Assembly (NCBI RefSeq): GCF_028502605.1
Contig: NC_079234.1
Span: 2,914,001 to 2,978,000 of the forward strand
Length of the DNA stretch: 64,000 nt
Direction: 5' to 3'
Source of the DNA: Trichoderma breve
Lineage: Eukaryota > Ascomycota > Sordariomycetes > Hypocreales > Hypocreaceae
Shown here: piece by piece, positions 57,995 through 64,000 of the stretch
How positions within the stretch are numbered: the stretch's first letter is position 1
How the letters are laid out: every line of letters begins with the position of its first letter
Position numbers and translations under genes: made by a program
The notes under the pieces: generated by a model
Database searches by the model: none
What the model was told of the DNA's origin: nothing
The model's input: only the letters and a program-made list of their open reading frames with translations

Positions 57995-58927
57995 CTACTG
58001 GCCCTGTCCGCCTCTCTCGCCCTTGGATGACTGAGCCTGTCCCCAGATGCTCAAACGGCGATTGGCCTCGTGCCCATGCGTAAAAAATGAAATCACCCTA
58101 CCGCCCTGCGCATCGCCGAGCAAGTCGCAAATCTTCCTCTGTCCCTCTACACTAAACACGAGCTGTGCCAAGCTCCCCAATCCCGCCGAAACGTCAGTCA
58201 GGATGTCCACATGTTCCGGAGGGAGAGCCTGGCCGTGCACGCAATGCGATGCGAGCCCGCGTATCTCTGCCACTCCATCGGCATGGCTGCGACGACGGGA
58301 AACGCTGGCGGTATGGGCTGGAGCACATTGACGGCGCAGGGCATCCAAGCGTCCGACTAGTTCCGCTGCAGACGACATGGGGATTATGGGGACGGAGGCC
58401 ATGCCGTGCGTCACGATGCTGGGGCTCTTTCTGTCAGGGACGGGCGCTTGCGCAAGATGCCCTGCATACCTAGATGTAGGTGCAAGGCCAGGTATGTGAG
58501 CTCTCACCTCATCTGCAAGTCAACCAGTGAGTCCACACGTCCACTCTGGTCTAGGAGCAGCATCACAGCTACATTCTTTCCGCCGTCGAGCATGGAAAGT
58601 CGTTCGATTCTTGCTTTGGCAGCTGCCGTTTTGGCCTCTTCAGATGAGAGCAGCAAGATCCTGAAGAAGTTCTGACGATGCATGCTTTGCGGCGCCAGTG
58701 CGAAGGAAACATCGCAGCCATCGAGAGTCGTCTCTGGCGAGCAATTGATATCAGCTTCGGCTTTTGGATATCGGGATCTCGTTTAGCTTTTAACTCGCCT
58801 TTCCAGCCTGAGCCAGTGGTTCGTGAAAGAGCTGGAACCACTGCTGCCCAATCCTTTCGCCGCCGTAGAGACGAGCAAAACATTGTAGCCGTTGGCTCTC
58901 TAGTGACAAGGAAAGTTGACAATTCGG
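57995..58927 (-). CDS. Unrecognised protein, 5' end not resolved
   Basis: Two or three exons are visible on the minus strand. The last (57995-58430) joins exon 58508-58733 across a 77-base GTGAGA...ACAG intron, giving SGRVDSLVDLQMRKSPSIV in frame. The middle exon reads FALAPQSMHRQNFFRILLL and KARIERLSMLDGGKNVAVM, clearly protein-like. An upstream stretch (58795 to about 58927) reads RLYGGERIGQQWFQLFHEP and joins through a weak 61-base intron (donor GTTAAA, acceptor GCCAG) to give KAKTTLDGC. No in-frame start was found; at least one more 5' exon is needed. The C-terminal exon has CVHGQALPPEHVDILTDVSAG and KICDLLGDAQGGRVISFF. I vaguely associate the pattern with uncharacterised fungal proteins but cannot name a family. 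It could contain a frameshift instead of the weak intron. Confidence 0.55.
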
Positions 58928-59415
58928 CTGTCTTGTTCTTCAAGGAATTTCTAATTTCCCTCTCTTTTCAGGGTTCTACTCGTGTTGTATGTACCTATGA
59001 AAGATGTAGATATACCTAAACCACGCTCCCCATGACAGCTGGCATGTTCAATGTGGGAATGAGCCTCTTCGCTCCTTCTCCACGTCATTCATGTCCAATC
59101 CCTTTCCCATTGATCCTTCTAAATATCCATCGACCTTTATTCCACACGCTTTATATCCAGTATAAGTAAAAATTGAAGAAAAAAACACATTGCTTGCGAT
59201 GTTGAGTGGAGTGTTGAGCGGCCCAAAAAAGACCGAGTTTGGTTGCACAAGAAGCCTCAGACCCCATATGCGATTTCGAATCTTGCCCTTACCAAGAGAC
59301 GCAAGATATCATCCACCAGGCTTGATACCTTACAAGCTCACCATATCACAGGCATTGGCAAATCGCAATGCCTACGTTGGTTTAGATAAGGCCACGGCGC
59401 CGGTGAATATGCTGC
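58928..59415. other. 5' flank of the unrecognised gene and 3' flank of the OPA3-like gene
   Basis: May hide one or more small 5' exons of the gene at 57995-58927; ATGs near 59037-59049 on the minus strand are candidates but quickly meet a stop unless spliced. The minus-strand frame at 59048-59248 has no recognisable domain. Confidence 0.35.
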
Positions 59416-60137
59416 TTAGGAGCTGACTTGCAATGACGGGAATAGCGGCTGCTTCGTCTTTGGATCCTTCAACGTCCTGAGAGCATCCTCAAGAGAATCG
59501 AATCGTTGTCTCTGCTTCTCCTCGGCATCTGCGAGCTCCTCCTCCTTCTTCTGCAGCTCCTCGAACCTTCTATTCAGCTCCTCAAACCGCTCCTTGTTGG
59601 CATCGGGCTTTTGTGATGATTTCCAGTACTCGTATATAATCAATGCTCCCGCCACGGAAAGTATAAATGTGTCGCCAGCAACATCGGCAAACAGATCTAC
59701 GGCCTTGGCTTCTGGCAATGGCCGGAATTTGCGCCTCCACACGTTCTGGAGTGTAAACCTGGGATAGCTTGCTGGTTCGGGCTCGTTCTTCTTCTTCGCC
59801 TTCTGCTTGGCTACTTCATCTTTTTTGGTTTGCTCCTCCGTCTTGACTGTGGGCGCTTCGGCAATCTCCTTTGCTCGTCGCTCTGCTTCGGGGTCTCTGA
59901 GGAGGGCGACGGACATCTTCATGTTGAGCTGGTGGATCGCCTGGCCGTATTTGGCTGCGAATGCCCGGAATCGCGGGTGGTCATGGGCCTGGGCCTTGAT
60001 ACGGTTCTGGAAGTGGCATGGCATCAGCATCAGAAGGACGGCAGCGAAGCTCAACGGAGTCCAATACGTACCGCGCCATACTTGGAGACGTGCCGCACAA
60101 GAAGAGAGGCGAGCTTGAACAAGGGGAGGGGCACCAT
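59416..60137 (-). CDS. OPA3-like protein
   Basis: Two exons, 60072-60137 and 59416-60006, with a 65-base GTACGT...CCAG intron; 218 aa. The N-terminus MVPLPLFKLASLLVRHVSKYGA and, after the splice, NRIKAQAHDHPRFRAFAAKYGQ are the OPA3 signature, a hydrophobic targeting region followed by a conserved helix. A Lys/Glu-rich linker follows, then a hydrophobic segment at about 134-150 (DTFILSVAGALIIYEYW) and a C-terminal coiled coil (RFEELNRRFEELQKKEEELADAEEKQ broken here as about 160-200). OPA3 proteins act in mitochondrial membranes and affect mitochondrial shape and metabolism; precise function in fungi is unknown. The frame upstream of the splice in a longer single-exon reading is not family-like, which favours the spliced model. 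Diverges from the polo kinase. Confidence 0.9.
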
Positions 60138-61383
60138 TGTGAGGTCTGGGGCCGATGCCGATGCCGTCTGCGGGGTTCCCTGTCCGGTTCAATGTGTTCG
60201 GGCGGCTTCGTGTCTGTCAATTACTCCATCACGGTTTTATTCGAAGCGCGAGGTTTGGGCTGAGCATGTGCCTCTCATGGAGGCCTTACGGGAAGAGCTA
60301 GCCCGGCATCGCCATGAATTTGCCTCTTGTCCGCGCCGGAGCCCGCGATTATTCCGGTGCCCACCGGCGCTGGCCCTTCGGGAGAGCATACAGCACAGCC
60401 CAACTAACTTGAGCCTTACTTGAGCTGCTTTGTTGCCAGCTCATACTGGAGCAAAACGCTAAACTAGGCACCTACGACTATGCTCTGAATGTATCGAGGC
60501 ACCACACCAGTCCATCTCAATGCCAGCCTTGATTCGCCAGAGCTGACTTCAATGTTGTTGACATGACAGCTGGAGCTGTCTAGGCATGTGCTTGTACACA
60601 CTTCATCCCGCTATCTGGTGCTTAGTGGGCAGAGCTTCAGTGGGAGCTAGCCACTACCGTCCGCTAAGCCCTCCCTCGCAGCGCCTCCCAACGGCAGCCA
60701 ATCTGGCCGCTGTGGGCCCCCCAAATGCCCCAAATACCTCGCTACAGCCACTTATCAATACGGCAATGGCGGTGAGACCCGCAAGATGCCATGCTGTTGC
60801 CAGCAGCAACCAGCTCCCACAAAGTACACAAATCACAATATGGGGTCAACGTCAACTTGCCAGGGCTTCGGTGGCTGCGACTGGTCACGCTTGCGCTCAC
60901 CTTTTCTTGCATCATAACCTCCATCCTCCGGCCGAGCAGCCGCCTAACAGCCATCCGGCATTGCTTGATGCCTTTTGTTGACAAAGCTGCGGGCTGGATG
61001 CTTTGAAGCTGGTCACAACAAACGCCTTCGCTGCATCGTTGCTCCTTTGCATGCTGTGTGTATCCAAGCATCCTGTGAGTTGACCTTTTTTAGCATCGCC
61101 TGTCTGCTCTCATGCGGCTTATGTCACAAGCTGAGAGCCTCGCCCTATTTTGTTTTTTTTGGTCCATTTGCCTCCCACCTCGCCGAGCTTTGGGCGCGCA
61201 CCTTTGCCTCTACTTGGTAACTCTCTTGCCAAAGGGATCTCTCTTCTAATCGCGTTGAAGTTTTTTACCCAGGCTCCTCACGACACGTTCTCGGGCAACT
61301 GCTGAATTCCTCGGCTTGCCCATTCCTCATCGCTACGTAAATCGATCGGCCCTCTCGTTCGCACCAGCGGTGTCTCCGTCGCC
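60138..61383. other. Divergent promoter, OPA3-like and polo kinase
   Basis: 1.2 kb between two start codons, with no coding region supported. The 300 bases before the polo ATG are pyrimidine-rich (CTCTTGCC, TTTTTTACCC), as expected of a leader. Confidence 0.5.
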
Positions 61384-63972
61384 ATGGCACACAGGCTAGT
61401 CCCCAGGGGAGGCATCGACGTGGAGGCGTTGTCCCCTAGGGATGTCAACGCCCAGCGAATGCCCAAAACCACAGAAGCCAAAGCGAAAGCGGCCGCCCAG
61501 CTAAAGGTTGCCAAAGATAAAGAACACCCGCCCCCTCCTCCGCCAGAGGTTGTCGAACCGAGCAGTGCAGATCGTCCAGATGGCGCGGTCTACCACATTG
61601 GAAAATTACTGGGAAAGGGAGGGTTTGCGATCTGCTACAGCGGCCAGCTGCTACCAAGCAAGCAAAAGTTCGCTCTCAAGATTGTCAAGAGCCAAATGCC
61701 CTCCAAAATGGAGCAAAAGGTTAGTACCGTTGCGGTTTTCACCTTGGCTGTTCACATCCGCTCACCACACGGCAGTTTCAAACCGAGTTGCAAATCCATT
61801 CCAAGATGCGCCACAGGAACATTGTCCAATTCTTCAGGGCATTTTCATACGTCAACTGCACTTTCCTAGCGCTCGAGCTTTGCCCCAATGGCTCTCTTAT
61901 GGACATGGTGAAGCGTCGAAAGGGCCTCACCGAGCCCGAGGTCCGATTCTATGCCGTTCAGATATCCGGCGCTATCAAGTACATGCACGGCAAGGGCATT
62001 ATTCATCGAGACTTGAAAATGGGCAACATCTTTTTGGATCACCAGATGAATGCCAAGATCGGCGACTTCGGCCTTGCTGCATTGGTAGTCACTGGCAGGG
62101 ATATGCAAACCATCCGACGAACCACTCTATGTGGCACACCAAACTACATTGCTCCTGAGATCCTTGAGAAGGGAAAGAAAGGCCATGACCACATGGTTGA
62201 TATTTGGAGCTTGGGCATTATCATGTAAGAATCAACCGACAATTTGAAGTTTGTATTCCGGTTCAAAAAAGCTAATGAAGACGAATAGGTTTGCCATGTT
62301 CACCTCGAAACCGCCTTTCCAGTCTTCAACTACAGACGAAATCTATCGCCGTGCCAGGGAGCGAGATTACGAATGGCCAAGTGCAGAGGTATCCCAGAAA
62401 TACATTAGCCAGGAGGCTAAAGACCTGGTGGCCACGATGCTTGAGGATGCAGACCAGCGGCCCGACCCCGACGCCATCGTCCAGCATCCATTTTTTACTA
62501 CGGGCTATATGCCATCATCCGTGGAGATCACTTCCAAGCTGCGAGAAATCCCTCCTGAGGCGGATGAGTACTATGCCTCGCGCCTGAGCAGCTCTACGCT
62601 AGCTCAGTCTCACCGTAACCTCAAGGAGCAGTGCCGGGACTGCAATGTTGGACCCTGGAGCTCAGAAAAGCCTTCACACACTCAGATCTGGAAAGAGATG
62701 GCCGCCGAGGAAAAGGCAGGCCTGACACCGATTATCCCTCTCGCGGATGGCGTAGTCTATCGACCATTTGATGACTGGCTCAGAGAACAACAGCAGATTC
62801 GCGCAAAGCATGCAGCATCCGTCTCTGCACGATCAATGGCCATGGAGGGGCAGGAAAATGCCATGGTTGGCTCAGAAAGGATGCCTCCTCCCACAGGCCT
62901 CTTACGACAACCACCTCAGAGTTTCGCGGCTCAACAACGATCGCAAGGCCGACCTCTCGCCCCATCTACCTCTACAAGGAGTCGAACCGCTCCCGAGGCC
63001 GTCCTCACTGCCTCACAAAGTACCAAAATCCGACCCCGTTCAGAGCGACCAGATTCTGCTACTCGTAGGCCGTCACCTCCGTCGAAAGAGGCCCCTGAGC
63101 CTGCTACTACTGCCAGAACTATGCGCGTATCAGCAAGGGCTCAGCTTTCAGCAGCTCGGTCTGCACCGAATTTACACGAGAGGGCAGCGCAAGGCTCGTC
63201 TGCAAATGTACCGATGCACAAAAGACGAAACTCGGAATCCATTCGATCAGCCACTTTGTTTAGCCCCGCCGAGTCGCCTACGGAAATGCCAGGGTCAAAG
63301 CCCGATGATATCCTTGACCGACTACGCGAACTCCAGACGGAGCTTGAGCGAGCTCTCAACGCCCGTACCATGGCCATCATCTCTTCAAAGACCTCGCCGC
63401 CGCCACATCCTCATATTGTGGTCAAGTGGGTTGATTACACGAACAAATTTGGTCTCGGTTACATTTTGAACGACGGCAGCGTAGGATGCATCCTTCGTGA
63501 CATTCCTACCACTGAAGGTAGCAAAACCGCTTTACTCCCTCCAGCAGGTGTCTTCATTCGTAGCGCAGAGAAACATATCATTCGACGACAAGATGACTCC
63601 TACAAAGACCGCCATCAGCCAGTACCAATGACAGAGCCGATCAAGTTCTTCGAGAACAATGGGGAGGCTGGCCTTTCCCAGGTTACAATCTCCCCCGACC
63701 AGTTTCGAGTGACCATAAACGAGGATGGTACAGCCGGCAAGATGGCTCCTGGCAAGGACGTCTTTCAACACCGAAAGCGGGAAAGAATCATCCTATGGAA
63801 GAAATTTGCCAATTATATGATTGCTTATGGCCGTGATGACGTGCTAGCCGAAGAGGACGAGGCAGATGGCACCTTGTCTCCAGGGCAAAAGGGAACGCCT
63901 GCAGAGCTAGTAACTTTCTACCAGCGATTCGGAGATGTTGGTTGCTGGGTCTTTGGCGACGGACACCTTCAG
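61384..63972 (+). CDS. plkA: Polo-like kinase (Cdc5/PlkA type), 3' end beyond window
   Basis: Exons 61384-61719, 61776-62224 and 62289-63972; the last ends at a GTAAGA donor and the gene continues past 64000. 823 aa are visible. Kinase domain about 70-330: GKLLGKGGFA loop (73-82), ALKI lysine at 99, HRDLKMGNIFLD, DFGLAA, and the activation segment RTTLCGTPNYIAPE. A Ser/Pro-rich linker of about 300 residues follows. Polo box 1 begins at 638 (VVKWVDYTNKFGLGYILNDG). Polo box 2 begins near 803 (VTFYQRFGDVGCWVFGDGHLQ) and is cut by the intron at the window edge. Polo kinases bind primed phospho-sites through the polo boxes and drive mitotic entry, spindle pole function, septation and mitotic exit. 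The N-terminal extension of about 70 residues is Pro-rich. The symbol follows Aspergillus usage. Confidence 0.96.
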
Positions 63973-64000
63973 GTAAGAAGACTTCTGATAAGATTTGTAA

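Noticed and set aside
1..64000. Transposons, CRISPR arrays, rRNA genes, secondary-metabolite clusters
   Set aside because: Read for transposase or reverse transcriptase motifs, regular spaced repeats, 5S rRNA and synthase domains; none was found.

Overview
The window is nuclear DNA of a filamentous ascomycete. Short introns (about 53 to 240 bases) begin GTATGT, GTAAGT or GTGAGT and carry branch sites of the GCTAAC or CTGAC kind. Genes sit 0.3 to 5 kb apart on both strands, promoters are pyrimidine-rich, and there are no operons or bacterial signals. The gene set (Btz/CASC3-type protein, NBR1 with four ZZ fingers, TUG/UBX protein, OPA3-like protein) fits Pezizomycotina. I favour Sordariomycetes, probably Hypocreales (Trichoderma-like), but this is inferred from general protein resemblance and was not tested.

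Layout: 2.66 kb without a convincing gene; endosulfine/Igo1 (+) and MYG1 (+); gamma-tubulin (-), converging on MYG1; Nup2-type nucleoporin (-); NBR1 autophagy receptor (-); a 4.9 kb gene-poor gap; Btz-domain protein (-) divergent from a Sac/hSac2 phosphoinositide phosphatase (+); BMT6-type 25S rRNA methyltransferase (-) divergent from transketolase (+); a small protein resembling proteasome chaperones (-); ribosomal protein eL36 (+) converging on a TUG/UBX protein (-); proteasome subunit beta3/Pup3 (+) converging on a SERCA Ca2+-ATPase (-); a Dbl-type RhoGEF (+), an Rtc3/SBDS-like protein (+) and a small membrane protein (-); an unrecognised multi-exon gene (-), an OPA3-like protein (-) and, divergent from it, a polo kinase (+) that runs off the right edge.

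These are mostly conserved housekeeping and cell-cycle genes: mitosis (gamma-tubulin, polo kinase, endosulfine), nuclear transport, protein turnover (NBR1, Pup3, UBX), ribosome function (eL36, BMT6), membrane lipid and calcium control (Sac, SERCA), and the pentose phosphate pathway. I see no secondary-metabolite cluster, transposon, CRISPR, tRNA or rRNA, and nothing I would call a new biological system. The most unusual items are very small 5' coding exons (a start-codon-only exon in PUP3, 8 nt in gamma-tubulin), two competing start codons in MYG1 that predict dual targeting, a tandem 42-bp copy of the last codons of the Rtc3-like gene, and an unidentified protein gene near 58 kb.

Exon boundaries were read by eye from splice signals, unbroken frame and family conservation, without transcripts. 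All family assignments come from motif recognition, not from a search.
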